A DNA stretch of 64,000 bases from Streptomyces avermitilis MA-4680 = NBRC 14893 (GCF_000009765.2 NC_003155.5:2108001-2172000), one strand, 5' to 3'; shown: positions 24,289-33,826, counted from the stretch's first letter. The notes: generated from the letters alone by a model not told the origin. A program made the numbers and translations.

Positions 24289-24342
24289 TTGGTTGCGCAC
24301 TCTTCGGCACTCCCGCACCCCCATCACCTTCAGGGAGATCGC

Positions 24343-26028
24343 GTGCGCATCACGATGTTCAGACGCTCCAGACGTTCCCTCCTCGCCCTGCTGGGCTCCG
24401 CCGCCCTGGCTCTGGCCGGGGCGGTCGCCCTCCCCGGCACGGCCCAGGCGGCCAACATCCTGTCCAATCCCGGCTTCGAGTCGGGCAGCCTGTCCCCCTG
24501 GTCCTGCACGGGAAATCTGGGGTCGGTCGTCTCCAGTCCCGTGCACGGCGGCTCCAAGTCCCTTGCGGGAGCCGTGAGTTCGAGTGACACCGCACAGTGC
24601 AGCCAGACCGTCCCGGTGCAGCCGAACACGACGTACAGCCTGTCGGGCTGGGTGCGCGGCAGCTATGTGTACCTCGGCGTGGACGGCGGCGCCTCGACCT
24701 GGACGACGTCCACGTCGGCGTACAGCCGGCTGTCGGTCTCCTTCACCACCGGCGCCTCGCAGACCAGCGCCAAGATCTATGTCCACGGCTGGTACGCGCA
24801 GGGCACCTACTACGCCGACGACATCAGCCTGGACGGTCCGGGCGGAGGCGGCTCGGACACCCAGGCGCCGACGGCTCCGGGCAGCCTCCGCTCCACCGGC
24901 AAGACCTCGTCGAGCGCGACCCTGGCGTGGAACGCCTCGACGGACAACGTGGGCGTCACGACGTACGACGTCTACAGCGGCTCCAACCAGGTGCTGAGCG
25001 TCTCCGGTACGACCGCCACGGTCAGCGGGCTGTCGCCGAGCACGGCGTACACGTTCACTGTGAAGGCGCGGGACGCGGCCGGGAACACCTCGGCGGCCTC
25101 CAACTCCGTGTCCGTCACGACGGACGCGGGCAGCGGCGGCGGCACCGGCTTCAAGCAGGCCGCGCCCTATCTCTACCTCGGCTGGGGCGATCCGCCGAGC
25201 GCGACCTCGGTGATGAGCTCGACCGGCATCAAGTGGTACACGATGGCGTTCATGCTGGACTCCGGCGGCTGCAACCCCGCCTGGGACGGCAGCCGGCCGC
25301 TGACCGGCGGCAACGACCAGAGTGTCATCAACTCGGTCCGCTCCGCGGGCGGTGACGTCGTCCCGTCGTTCGGCGGCTGGTCGGGCAGCAAGCTCGGCGC
25401 CAACTGCTCCTCGGCGAGCGCGCTGGCCGGGGCGCTGCAGAAGGTGATCGACGCCTATGGCCTCAAGGCGATCGACATGGACATCGAGAACACGGACGAG
25501 TTCGAGAACGCCACCGTCCAGGACCGCATCCTGACCGCGCTGAAGACGGTCAAGGCCAACAATCCGGGCCTGCGCACGATCGTCACCTTCGGCACCACGA
25601 CGACCGGCCCCACCTACTGGGGCAACCGCCTCATCGAGCAGGCCCAGGCCCTGAACGCCGGCATCGACGTCTTCACGATAATGCCGTTCGACTTCGGCGG
25701 CGGCTCCGACATGTACGGCAACACGGTGAACGCGACCGACGGTCTGAAGGCCAAGCTCAAGTCGACGTTCGGCTGGGACGACGCCACCGCGTACTCCCAC
25801 ATCGGCATCTCCGGCATGAACGGCCTGTCCGACCAGCAGGAGAACACGTCGCCGGCGACCTGGACCCAGATCCGCGACTGGGCCAACTCGCACCACATCG
25901 CCCGCCTCGCCTTCTGGTCGGTCAACCGCGACCGGCCGTGCCCCGGCGGGGGCGTGGTGAGCAACTGCTCCGGCATCAGCCAGAACACCTGGCAGTTCAC
26001 CTCGATCACGGCCGGTTTCACCGGCTGA
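24343..26028 (+). CDS. Secreted GH18 chitinase with CBM and FnIII
   Basis: Extracellular chitinase, 561 aa. Sec signal peptide ends at PGTAQA. A carbohydrate-binding module follows (NPGFESGSLSPWSC..., about 35-165), then a fibronectin III domain (about 172-258), then the GH18 barrel (about 265-561). The catalytic DxDxE is IDMDIE, with E382 as acid/base and D380/D378 before it. It cleaves beta-1,4-GlcNAc chains, giving GlcNAc oligomers. The GTG start has GGGAG upstream. Two DasR-like sites in the promoter support chitin/GlcNAc control. A strong hairpin terminator follows the stop. It resembles the ChiD-type streptomycete enzymes; endo-N-acetylglucosaminidase activity is less likely but not excluded. 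Confidence 0.92.
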   Translation: MRITMFRRSRRSLLALLGSAALALAGAVALPGTAQAANILSNPGFESGSLSPWSCTGNLGSVVSSPVHGGSKSLAGAVSSSDTAQCSQTVPVQPNTTYSLSGWVRGSYVYLGVDGGASTWTTSTSAYSRLSVSFTTGASQTSAKIYVHGWYAQGTYYADDISLDGPGGGGSDTQAPTAPGSLRSTGKTSSSATLAWNASTDNVGVTTYDVYSGSNQVLSVSGTTATVSGLSPSTAYTFTVKARDAAGNTSAASNSVSVTTDAGSGGGTGFKQAAPYLYLGWGDPPSATSVMSSTGIKWYTMAFMLDSGGCNPAWDGSRPLTGGNDQSVINSVRSAGGDVVPSFGGWSGSKLGANCSSASALAGALQKVIDAYGLKAIDMDIENTDEFENATVQDRILTALKTVKANNPGLRTIVTFGTTTTGPTYWGNRLIEQAQALNAGIDVFTIMPFDFGGGSDMYGNTVNATDGLKAKLKSTFGWDDATAYSHIGISGMNGLSDQQENTSPATWTQIRDWANSHHIARLAFWSVNRDRPCPGGGVVSNCSGISQNTWQFTSITAGFTG

Positions 26029-26034
26029 GTCTCA

Positions 26035-26068
26035 GCGTGGGGGTGCCCCGACGGGGGCACCCCCACGC
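26035..26068. terminator. Strong bidirectional terminator
   Basis: Perfect 15-bp stem (26035-26049 with 26054-26068) and loop GACG, 6 bp after the chitinase stop and 6 bp after the end of the convergent fucosidase gene. Confidence 0.9.
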
Positions 26069-26073
26069 GTTCG

Positions 26074-27324
26074 TCAGAAGCGGCCCGGCCCGCGGTACAG
26101 CTCCAGCTCGCCGTCCAGTTCGACGGCCAGCACCGTGGCGTGCGGGTCGAGGTCGGCCGCGGCCGGCGGTTCGATCCAGAGCACGCCCGGTGCCTCGTGC
26201 AGCCCGCCGATGACCCGGTGGGCCAGCTCGGTCCCGCTGCCGAGCACCGTGACCCGGCGCACCGTGCCCGCCATGCCGCGTACGCCGATCTCGGCGCGCG
26301 GTGCGTCGAAGAGGGTCAGATACAGCGTGCGGCGGTCCGCCGAGAGGGTGCTCGGCCCGTAGTGGTGGCCCGCGGGCAGTCCGCGCACGGTCCCGTAGAC
26401 GGCCTCCGCGTGCTTGGCGATCCAGTCGCCGAGGCCCTCGAGGCGCTCGACCTGTTCGGCCGGGATGGTGCCGTCCTCCTTCGGACCGACGTCGAGGAGC
26501 AGATTGCCGCCGCCGCCGATCGTCTCGGTGAAGTAGCGGATCAGCTGGGTGACCGATTTGTGGTTGTGGTCGTGGTGCTGGAAGCCCCAGGAGTCGTTGA
26601 TCGTCAGGCACAGCTCCCAGGGGCCCTGGGGCGGCACGACGGGAGCGCCCTGCTCGGGGGTCGCGTAGTCGCCCTCGCTGAGCATGCGGGCGTTGAAGAC
26701 GACGTCCGGCACCTCGGAGCGGATGAGCGCGGCGAGTTCGGGGATGCGCCACTGCTCCTCACTGCGGTCCCACTCGCCGTCGAACCACATGAGGTCGGGC
26801 TTGTAGCGGCTGGTGAGTTCGCGGATCTGGCCGTCTCGGTAGGCGATGAACCGCTCCCAGGCGGCCAGGTCCTCGTACTCGGCGGCGACCTCGGAGTAGC
26901 GGTTGTCCGCCAGCTCCGGCGGGCGTCCCGGCTTGCGCGTGGAGGCGTAGTCGGGGTGGTTCCAGTCCGAGTGCGAGTAGTAGAGGCCGACCTTGAGGCC
27001 CCGCTCGCGCAGTGCGTCGGCGTAGCCGGATATCAGGTCCCGGCCGACGTTCAGGTTGCCGTGGGCGGTGTCCCACAGGGCGACGCCGTCGTGGTGGCGG
27101 CTGGTCAGGACCGCGTACCTGGCGCCGGCACGGGCGAACAGCGCCGCCCAGTCGCGCGGGTCGTAGCGGGCGGCGGTGAAGCGGTCGAACTGGGACATGT
27201 ACTGGTCGTGCGGCACGATGTCGTCGTAGAACGACCACGATTCCTGGACGCCGTCGACGGCGTAGACGCCCCAGTGGACGAAGATCCCCAACTTGGCGTC
27301 GGTGAACCACGGCTGCATGGACAC
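26074..27324 (-). CDS. Alpha-L-fucosidase (GH29)
   Basis: Glycosidase that removes terminal alpha-L-fucose, 416 aa. The N-terminal WFTDAKLGIFVHWGVYA and YAVLTSRHHDGVALWD are GH29 hallmarks; the nucleophile is the Asp in DLMWFDGEWD. A later GGNLLLDVGPKEDGTIP segment closes the catalytic domain, and a small beta-sandwich follows. No signal peptide is present, so it should act in the cytoplasm on imported saccharides. GTG at 27324 has GAGGAG 7 nt upstream. It is separated from the upstream alpha-mannosidase gene by a very stable hairpin, so it is probably transcribed mostly by read-through or its own promoter. Confidence 0.92.
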   Translation of the reverse strand: MSMQPWFTDAKLGIFVHWGVYAVDGVQESWSFYDDIVPHDQYMSQFDRFTAARYDPRDWAALFARAGARYAVLTSRHHDGVALWDTAHGNLNVGRDLISGYADALRERGLKVGLYYSHSDWNHPDYASTRKPGRPPELADNRYSEVAAEYEDLAAWERFIAYRDGQIRELTSRYKPDLMWFDGEWDRSEEQWRIPELAALIRSEVPDVVFNARMLSEGDYATPEQGAPVVPPQGPWELCLTINDSWGFQHHDHNHKSVTQLIRYFTETIGGGGNLLLDVGPKEDGTIPAEQVERLEGLGDWIAKHAEAVYGTVRGLPAGHHYGPSTLSADRRTLYLTLFDAPRAEIGVRGMAGTVRRVTVLGSGTELAHRVIGGLHEAPGVLWIEPPAAADLDPHATVLAVELDGELELYRGPGRF

Positions 27325-27380
27325 GGCTGAACTCCTCGGCAGTACGGGGTCACTTCGGGGGCGACAGAGGGCGGTGGCGG

Positions 27381-27420
27381 GCGGCGGGCGGGCACGGGGA
27401 TGCCCGTGCCCGCCCGCCGC
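27381..27420 (-). terminator. Very stable hairpin after mannosidase gene
   Basis: Perfect 18-bp G/C-rich stem (27381-27398 with 27403-27420), loop GATG, 10 bp after the alpha-mannosidase stop. It should terminate, or attenuate, transcription before the fucosidase gene. Confidence 0.85.
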
Positions 27421-27430
27421 GAGAGGCGCC

Positions 27431-30400
27431 CTACTGGGCGGTCGCGGCGCGCTTCAGACGGAGCGTCAGTACCTGGAAGGGCCGCAGTTCCACGGCGACC
27501 GCGCCGTCACCGTCGACGACCGCGTCGCCGGCCCCCTCGGCGAGCGGTCGCTCCAGCAGGTCGGTGACGTGGACGCCCGCGAGCGGGAAGCCGGTGCGCA
27601 GGGTGCCCCGGGACCGGCCGCCGCCCGACTCGTAGAGGCGCACGACGACATCGCCCGAGGCGTCGTCGGCGAGCTTGACCGCTTCGACGGTGAGGCCGGC
27701 GCCGTCGACGGACACGACCGGCTCCGGCGCTCCCTGGGCGTCCGCGACCCGCAGCGGCAGGTTGAGGGCGTAGCCCTCCGCGACCGCGTCCTCGATGCTC
27801 GCGCCGGGCAGCAGCGCGTAGGTGAAGCGGTGCCGGCCCTGGTCGGCCTCGGGGTCCGGCACGCGCGGGGCGCGGACCAGGCTGAGGCGGACCGTGGTGG
27901 TCGTGCCGCCGTCCTCGCGGACCGTGCGGGAGACGTCGTGGCCGTAGGTGGAGTCGTTGATCACGGCGACGCCGTAGCCGGGTTCGCCGATGTGCACCCA
28001 GCGATGGCCGTAGACCTCGAAGCGGGCCGCCTCCCAGCTGGTATTGGTGTGGGTGGGGCGCTGGACGTGGCCGAACTGGATCTCGGCGGACGAGTGCGGG
28101 GCGCGCAGGTCCACCGGGAACGCGGCCTTGAGGATCTTCTCGGCCTCGTGCCAGTCGATCTCCGTCTCGACGTCGATGCGGCGGCTGCCGGCCCGTACGG
28201 TGATCGTCTGGGTGATCTTCGAACCCTTGCCGAAGGAGCGCTCCACCCGGATCGCGCCGATCAGCGGGTCCTGTTCGACGACCGTGACGGAGTCGGCGTC
28301 CAGCAGGTCCGTGTAGCGGTTCTTGTAGTGCTTGTCGATGTCCCAGGCGTCCCAGTAGTTCGGGAGGTCGGTGTGCAGCCGGAGCAGGTTGCCCTGGTCG
28401 GCGAGGACTTCGCGGTCCGCCGTCAGATCCCTTACGGAGGCGAGGGTTCCGTCCTCGGCGACCTCGACGCGGACCAGGCCGTTGTCGAGGACGCGGCCGG
28501 TGACCGTCACCGGCCGCGGGGGTGCGGCGCCGTCGAGGGGAGCGCTGCCGCCCGCCGGTACCTCCACGTACGCCGGGGCCCCGGTGGACGTACGGACCAC
28601 CTCGGCGCGGTCGCGGGGGCTCGTGTTGAAGACGCGCGGACCGCCGCCGCCGAGCGCGGCCACCGCCTCGGCCGTCAGCTCCTCCAGTTCCGTGGCCACC
28701 CGGGCGTATTCGGCCTCGGCCTCCCGGTGCACCCAGGCGATCGACGAGCCCGGCAGGATGTCGTGGAACTGGTGGAGCAGGACCGTCTTCCACAGGCGGT
28801 CCAGCTTCTCGTACGGGTAGGCGTAGCCCGGCGCGTGCAGGGCGGCCGTCGTCGCCCACAACTCGGCCTCGCGCAGCTTGTGTTCGCTGCGGCGGTTGCC
28901 CTGCTTGGTGCGGGCCTGGGAGGTGTAGGTGGCGCGGTGCAGCTCCAGGTAGAGCTCGCCGACCCAGACCGGGGCGTCCGGGTACTCCTCGCGGGCGGCC
29001 TTGAAGAACGCGTCGGGATGTTCGACGACGACCTTCGGCGAGCCCTCCAGGTCCGCCAGCCTGCGCGCCCGTTCCATGATCTCGCGGGTGGGGCCGCCAC
29101 CGCCGTCGCCCCAGCCGAACGGTGCCAGGGAGCGCGTACCGCGGCCCTTGTCCGCGTAGTTGCGGACCGTGCGGGACATCTCCTCGCCGCTGAAGCGGGC
29201 GTTGTAGGTGTCGATCGGCGGGAAGTGCGTGAAGATGCGGGTGCCGTCGATGCCCTCCCACCAGAAGGTGTGGTGGGGCAGCTTGTTGGTCTGGTTCCAG
29301 GAGAGCTTCTGGGTCAGGAACCACTCGTTGCCGGCGAGCTTGGCGAGCTGCGGGTAGGAGGCGTTGTAGCCGAAGGAGTCCGGCAGCCACACGCCCTTGG
29401 TCTCGACGCCGAAGTGCTCGATGAAGAACCGTTTGCCGTGGATCAGCTGGCGGGCCAGCGCCTCGCCGCCGGGCAGGTTGCCGTCGGCCTCGACCCACAT
29501 GCCGCCGACCGGCGCCCACTGGCCCTTCTTCACCGACTCCTGGATGCGGGCCCACACGTGCGGGTAGTTGTCGCGCACCCACTCGTACTGCTGGGCCTGC
29601 GAGCAGGCGAAGATGAAGTCGTCGTACTCGTCGGCGAGCGAGGTGACGTTGGAGAAGGTGCGGGACGTCTTCCGCTTGGTCTCGCGGATCGGCCACAGCC
29701 AGGCGGAGTCGATGTGCGCGTGGCCGACGCCGGAGAGGGTGTGGGCGCTGGCGTGCGCGGGCCTCGCGAGGGCCGGGGCCAGGACCTCGCGGACGGCCGT
29801 CGCGCTGCCGGAGATGTCGTCCAGGTCCAGCGCGTCCAGGGCCCGGTCCAGGGTGTGCATGATCTCGTGCCGGCGCGGGTCGTGCTCGCCCAGCTCCAGC
29901 ATCAGCTCGCGCAGCACCTGGACGTCCAGATCGAGGTGCCAGACCTCCTCGTCGAGGATGGCGAGGTCGGCGCGGCGGAAGGTGTAGAGCGGCTTGTCGC
30001 CCGCGGTGAGGACGTCGCCGAGCGGGGTCGGGCGCGCGAAGTCGCCTGCGAGGATGTCGGGGTTGGAGGCCGCCTCGACCAGGTAGTCGATCTCCTCGCC
30101 GCCCGTGGCCGGGTTGCCGATCGGCACGTACTGGTTGAGCGGGTTGACCGCCTTGAGCGGGGTGCCGTCGGTGCGGTGGACCAGCGCCTCGGCCTGGTTG
30201 CCGGGCCAGTCGCCGGTGAAGCCGAGGTCGATGACCGCCTCGACGCGCCGCCCGGCCCATTCGGCGGGCACCCGGCCGCGCATCCGGAACCAGGTGGTGC
30301 CCCAGGGCGGCCCCCACGGGGTGTCCATGGCGAACGGCGCGTACGAGGCGGCCGCGGCCTCCTCGAAGGGAACGGGCTCGCCCGGCGCCTGCCAGGCCTC

Positions 30401-30499
30401 GACGGCGAAGGGGACGGCGGCCGCGTAGACCGCGGGCTTGATGCGCTGGTTGTGGATGCGCTCTACGCGCTCCTCGATCCGGCGGCGTTCGTCGTGCAT
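27431..30499 (-). CDS. Alpha-mannosidase (GH38)
   Basis: Zinc-dependent retaining alpha-mannosidase, 1022 aa, the usual length. No signal peptide: cytoplasmic. The zinc motif GHAHIDSAWLWPIRETKRK includes H260, H262 and D264; the nucleophile is D374 in WLPDSFGYNASYPQ; a further zinc histidine lies in HQFHDILPGSS. The middle and C-terminal beta domains complete the family architecture. ATG at 30499 with GGAG 6 nt upstream. The gene is 65 bp downstream of the GH4 gene, with a LacI-type palindrome overlapping the GH4 stop. With the fucosidase and galactosidase nearby it suggests degradation of complex glycans. Confidence 0.94.
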   Translation of the reverse strand: MHDERRRIEERVERIHNQRIKPAVYAAAVPFAVEAWQAPGEPVPFEEAAAASYAPFAMDTPWGPPWGTTWFRMRGRVPAEWAGRRVEAVIDLGFTGDWPGNQAEALVHRTDGTPLKAVNPLNQYVPIGNPATGGEEIDYLVEAASNPDILAGDFARPTPLGDVLTAGDKPLYTFRRADLAILDEEVWHLDLDVQVLRELMLELGEHDPRRHEIMHTLDRALDALDLDDISGSATAVREVLAPALARPAHASAHTLSGVGHAHIDSAWLWPIRETKRKTSRTFSNVTSLADEYDDFIFACSQAQQYEWVRDNYPHVWARIQESVKKGQWAPVGGMWVEADGNLPGGEALARQLIHGKRFFIEHFGVETKGVWLPDSFGYNASYPQLAKLAGNEWFLTQKLSWNQTNKLPHHTFWWEGIDGTRIFTHFPPIDTYNARFSGEEMSRTVRNYADKGRGTRSLAPFGWGDGGGGPTREIMERARRLADLEGSPKVVVEHPDAFFKAAREEYPDAPVWVGELYLELHRATYTSQARTKQGNRRSEHKLREAELWATTAALHAPGYAYPYEKLDRLWKTVLLHQFHDILPGSSIAWVHREAEAEYARVATELEELTAEAVAALGGGGPRVFNTSPRDRAEVVRTSTGAPAYVEVPAGGSAPLDGAAPPRPVTVTGRVLDNGLVRVEVAEDGTLASVRDLTADREVLADQGNLLRLHTDLPNYWDAWDIDKHYKNRYTDLLDADSVTVVEQDPLIGAIRVERSFGKGSKITQTITVRAGSRRIDVETEIDWHEAEKILKAAFPVDLRAPHSSAEIQFGHVQRPTHTNTSWEAARFEVYGHRWVHIGEPGYGVAVINDSTYGHDVSRTVREDGGTTTTVRLSLVRAPRVPDPEADQGRHRFTYALLPGASIEDAVAEGYALNLPLRVADAQGAPEPVVSVDGAGLTVEAVKLADDASGDVVVRLYESGGGRSRGTLRTGFPLAGVHVTDLLERPLAEGAGDAVVDGDGAVAVELRPFQVLTLRLKRAATAQ

Positions 30500-30554
30500 G
30501 AAAGTCTCCAGGAAGATCCAGGAATATCCGGGAAGCAGGAAGATCCAGAAAGAT

Positions 30555-30568
30555 GGAAAGCGCTTACT
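30555..30568. promoter_or_regulatory. LacI-type operator upstream of mannosidase
   Basis: GGAAAGCGCTTACT is a near-palindrome (5 of 7 positions pair) around AGCGCT, the core typical of actinomycete LacI operators. It overlaps the GH4 stop codon and sits 55-70 bp before the GH38 start. Repeats of GGAAGATCCAG-like sequence fill 30500-30550. Confidence 0.5.
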
Positions 30569-31901
30569 TAAGGTACGTCAGACCTGGGTGGACCGAGGTG
30601 TATCCGTCGACCAGCCTGCGGGCCACGTTCACGGAGTCCACGAGGGGGTGCAGCGCGAAGGCCTTCACGGCCGTCGCACGGGAGCCGGACTCGGCCGCGG
30701 ACAGCACCTCGCGCTCGACCGCCTTCACCGCGCACACCAGGCCCGTGGCGTGGCCGGGGAGCGGGTCGACGGCGACCGGGTGCGCGCCATTGGCGTCGAC
30801 GAGGCACGGGACTTCGATGACGGCCTCGGCGTCGAGGACCGTGAGCGCGCCGCGATTGCGGACGTTGAGGATCAGCGTCGTGCGCTCGTCCCGGGCGATG
30901 GCCCGCATCAGGGCGAGGGCCACCTTCTCGTAGCCGCCGGAGAGGTCGTCGGCGTCGCGCTCGCCGGCGCCCGCCGCGTCGCGGTTCTCGGCCATGTACG
31001 TGGCCTCGCGCTCGGCACGGGTGCGGTCCCAGGCCGACAGGGCGGAGGAGTCCGCCCGCTTCATCTCCTCGTAGAACCGCGCCTGCTGGTCGCGCAGGAA
31101 GGCGCCCCGGGTCTTCTCGGCCTCGCTGTAGGCGCGTACGGCTTCCCGGTTGAAGTAGTAGTAGTGCAGGTACTCGTTAGGGATCGCGCCCAGCGACCGG
31201 AGCCAGTCGGGGCCGAAGAGCTTGCCCTCCTCGAAGGAGCCGAGCAGTCCGGGGTCGGCGAGCAGGCGCGGGAGTTCGTCGCGGCCCGCGACGCGCAGAC
31301 CGCGTACCCAGCCGAGGTGGTTGAGGCCGACGTAGTCGATGAAGGCCTCGCGCGGGTCGGCGCCGAGCACGCGGGCGATGCGCCGGCCGAGGCCGACCGG
31401 CGAGTCGCAGATGCCGATGACACGGTCGCCGAGGTGGCGTGACATGGCCTCGGTGACCAGGCCCGCCGGGTTGGTGAAGTTGATGACCCAGGCGTCGGGG
31501 GCGAGCCGGGCCACGCGCCGCGCGATGTCGACGGCGACCGGGACCGTGCGCAGTCCGTACGCGATGCCGCCCGCGCCGACCGTCTCCTGGCCCAGCACAC
31601 CCTCCGCCAGCGCCACCCGCTCGTCGTCGGCGCGCCCCTCCAGTCCCCCGACGCGGATCGCGGAGAAGACGAAGTCGGCGCCGCGCAGGGCCTCGTCCAG
31701 GTCGGTGGTGAAGCTCACCTCGGGCGCGTCCGGATCCCCGGCGGCCTGTTCGGCGAGCACGCGGGCCACGGCCGTGAGCCGCCCCGCGTCCAGGTCGTGC
31801 AGCACGACCCGGGTGACGCGGCCCTCGGCGCGGTCCCCGAGGAGCGCCCCGTACACGAGCGGCACCCGGAACCCGCCACCGCCCAGAATCGTCAGCTTCA
31901 C
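30564..31901 (-). CDS. GH4 6-phospho-beta-glucosidase-like enzyme
   Basis: NAD+- and Mn2+-dependent glycosidase of family GH4, 445 aa. The N-terminal NAD-binding loop is LTILGGGGFRVPLVYGALL; the metal-site cysteine lies in GICDSPVGLGRR, near WVINFTNPAGLVTEAM; GLNHLGWVRGL supplies the metal histidine. GH4 enzymes usually cut phosphorylated disaccharides by a redox mechanism. No PTS gene is visible, so either the kinase at 32789 makes the substrate or the enzyme acts on unphosphorylated sugar. GTG start overlaps the stop of the DeoR regulator gene (GTGA). Confidence 0.9.
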   Translation of the reverse strand: MKLTILGGGGFRVPLVYGALLGDRAEGRVTRVVLHDLDAGRLTAVARVLAEQAAGDPDAPEVSFTTDLDEALRGADFVFSAIRVGGLEGRADDERVALAEGVLGQETVGAGGIAYGLRTVPVAVDIARRVARLAPDAWVINFTNPAGLVTEAMSRHLGDRVIGICDSPVGLGRRIARVLGADPREAFIDYVGLNHLGWVRGLRVAGRDELPRLLADPGLLGSFEEGKLFGPDWLRSLGAIPNEYLHYYYFNREAVRAYSEAEKTRGAFLRDQQARFYEEMKRADSSALSAWDRTRAEREATYMAENRDAAGAGERDADDLSGGYEKVALALMRAIARDERTTLILNVRNRGALTVLDAEAVIEVPCLVDANGAHPVAVDPLPGHATGLVCAVKAVEREVLSAAESGSRATAVKAFALHPLVDSVNVARRLVDGYTSVHPGLTYLK

Positions 31902-32683
31902 GCTTGCACCTTTCCTGCCACGATCACCTCGACGCCCGCTTCCTCCAGGGAGGACCGCGTCGCCGCGTCCACCGGCCCGTCCGTCACCACCGCGTCCAGG
32001 TCCTCGGGCCCGCAGACCCTGGCCATCCCCGTGCCGGGGAACTTCGCCGAGTCGGCGAGCAGGACGACCCGCTCACCCGCCCGGATCATGGCCCGCTTGA
32101 CCGGCACCTCGACGACCGTCGTGTCCATCACCTGCCCGCCGGGCCGCACTCCACTGGTGCCGAGGAAGAGCCAGTCGGCGTGCAGCTGACGCAGATTGTC
32201 CTCGGTGAGGAAGCCCACCAGGGAGCGGTACTCGCGGCGGACCATGCCGCCGAGCAGCACCAGCTCGATGCCCTCGTCGTCCGCGAGCTCCTCGTAGACC
32301 ACCAGGTTGCTGGTGATCACGGTGAGCCGGCGGCCGTGCAGCTGCCGGGCCAGCCGGTAGGCGGTGGTGCCGATGTCGAGCAGCACCGACTGACCGTCGG
32401 CGACCATGGCCGCGGCGTGCACGGCTATGGCGTCCTTCTCGGCCACCCGCATCTCGGCGACCTCGGCGAAGGGCTGGTCGCCCTCCTCCACCACGGCGCC
32501 GCCGTGCACCCGGGTGAGCAGGCCCTCCTCCTCGAGTCTGAGCAGGTCACGCCGGACGGTGGCGGGGCTCACGCCCAGCTGCTCCGAAAGGTCGGTCACG
32601 GCCGCGGGGCCGCCGGAGCGCAGGGCCCGCAGGATGAGTTGATGTCGTCGCTCTGCCAGCACGCGATGAACAGTACTCGTCAT
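31898..32683 (-). CDS. DeoR-family transcriptional regulator
   Basis: Sugar-phosphate-responsive repressor, 261 aa. The N-terminal DeoR HTH is AVTDLSEQLGVSPATVRRDL with the LLRLEEEGLLTRVHGGAV wing; the C-terminal sensor has DIGTTAYRLARQL and SNLVVYEELAD. It is first in the GH4 operon and divergent from the PfkB/ABC/beta-galactosidase operon, so it probably controls both through the 105-bp intergenic region. A phosphorylated sugar made by the kinase is the likely inducer. ATG at 32683. Confidence 0.93.
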   Translation of the reverse strand: MTSTVHRVLAERRHQLILRALRSGGPAAVTDLSEQLGVSPATVRRDLLRLEEEGLLTRVHGGAVVEEGDQPFAEVAEMRVAEKDAIAVHAAAMVADGQSVLLDIGTTAYRLARQLHGRRLTVITSNLVVYEELADDEGIELVLLGGMVRREYRSLVGFLTEDNLRQLHADWLFLGTSGVRPGGQVMDTTVVEVPVKRAMIRAGERVVLLADSAKFPGTGMARVCGPEDLDAVVTDGPVDAATRSSLEEAGVEVIVAGKVQA

Positions 32684-32788
32684 CTTCGATCATTTCTATG
32701 CTCAGTTCTGCTCGACTCTTGCCAAATTCTCGAGAGACGCGCACGATCCTGTGCACCGCTTGCAGACTTTTGACGAGAGGATGCGCCC
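32684..32788. promoter_or_regulatory. DeoR/PfkB divergent control region
   Basis: This short A/T-enriched gap between divergent sugar genes contains TGCTC repeated with a 10-bp period (32699-32703, 32709-32713), a layout seen in DeoR-family operators, and TTCTCGAGA symmetry near 32727-32735. No promoter can be fixed by eye. Confidence 0.3.
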
Positions 32789-33826
32789 GTGGGCGACGAA
32801 CGGCCCGATGTCCTGCTGACCGGGCTGCTCTTCTACGACCTCGTCCTCACCGGGCTGGGCAAGCCGCCGACACCCGGTGAGGAGATCTGGACCGAGGGCA
32901 TGGGCGTGAGCCCCGGCGGTATCGCCAACCTGGCCGTGGCCGCCTCCCGTTTCGGCCTGCGCACCTCGCTGGCCACGGTCTTCGGCGACGACCACTACGG
33001 CGCGTACTGCCGGGGTGTGCTCGCCGGCCAGGAGGGCATCGACCTCTCGCTCTCCCGTACCGCGGACGGCTGGCACACCCCGGTCACCGTCTCCCTCGCG
33101 TACGGCCACGACCGCGCGCTGGTCACCCACGGCCAGGACCCTCCGTACTCGCAGGACGCGCTGATGGGCGACCCGCCCGAGGCGCGCACCGCCCTCGTGC
33201 ACATCGAGGCCGAGCCGCACGCCTGGCTCGCAAAGGCCGCCGCGAACGGCACCCGGATCTACGCGGACGTCGGCTGGGATCCCACCCAGCAGTGGTCCCG
33301 CGACCTCCTCGACCAGCTCTCCCTGTGCCACGCCTTCCTCCCCAACGAGGCCGAGGCGATGGCGTACACCCGCACCGACAGCGCGATGGCCGCGCTCGGC
33401 ACGCTCACCGACCTGGTGCCGGTCGCCGTGGTCACGCGCGGCGGGGACGGCGCGGTCGCGGTGGACCAGACGACGGGCGAGTACGCCGAGGTACCCGCCC
33501 TCGACATCGATGTCCTGGACCCGACGGGCGCCGGGGACGTCTTCGGCGCGAGCTTCGTCGCGGCCTCGCTCGGCGGCTGGCCCCTGGCGGAGCGGCTGCG
33601 CTTCGCGGTCCTCGCCGCCGGACTCTCGGTACAGCGGCACGGCGGTGCGCTGGCCGCGCCCGGCTGGTACGGCGTCCACCGCTGGTGGCACTCGCTCGAA
33701 GACCCCGGACTGCGGCGCGCGTACGGCTTCCTGGCCGACCGGATCCCAGCGGACCCGGGGCCGCCCGTCCGGCACGCGCCCGTGACTCCCCCCGATGCCA
33801 CGCGTCGCCCGAGCACCTCCCGATGA
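32789..33826 (+). CDS. PfkB-family carbohydrate kinase
   Basis: Ribokinase/PfkB-type sugar kinase, 345 aa. The N-terminal GGIANLAVAASRFGL is the sugar-binding signature and DPTGAGDVFGASFVAAS carries the catalytic Asp and anion hole. The last 40 residues are Pro/Arg-rich and probably unstructured. GTG at 32789 has GAGAGG about 8 nt upstream. It opens an operon-like run with a sugar ABC importer and beta-galactosidase, so it probably phosphorylates the sugar released after import. The exact sugar is unknown. Confidence 0.9.
   Translation: MGDERPDVLLTGLLFYDLVLTGLGKPPTPGEEIWTEGMGVSPGGIANLAVAASRFGLRTSLATVFGDDHYGAYCRGVLAGQEGIDLSLSRTADGWHTPVTVSLAYGHDRALVTHGQDPPYSQDALMGDPPEARTALVHIEAEPHAWLAKAAANGTRIYADVGWDPTQQWSRDLLDQLSLCHAFLPNEAEAMAYTRTDSAMAALGTLTDLVPVAVVTRGGDGAVAVDQTTGEYAEVPALDIDVLDPTGAGDVFGASFVAASLGGWPLAERLRFAVLAAGLSVQRHGGALAAPGWYGVHRWWHSLEDPGLRRAYGFLADRIPADPGPPVRHAPVTPPDATRRPSTSR

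Noticed and set aside
27293-30571. A 1092-codon open frame on the plus strand opposite the mannosidase gene
   Set aside because: Val/Gly/Asp/Arg-rich translation typical of antisense of G/C-rich coding DNA; the minus-strand GH38 has all catalytic motifs.
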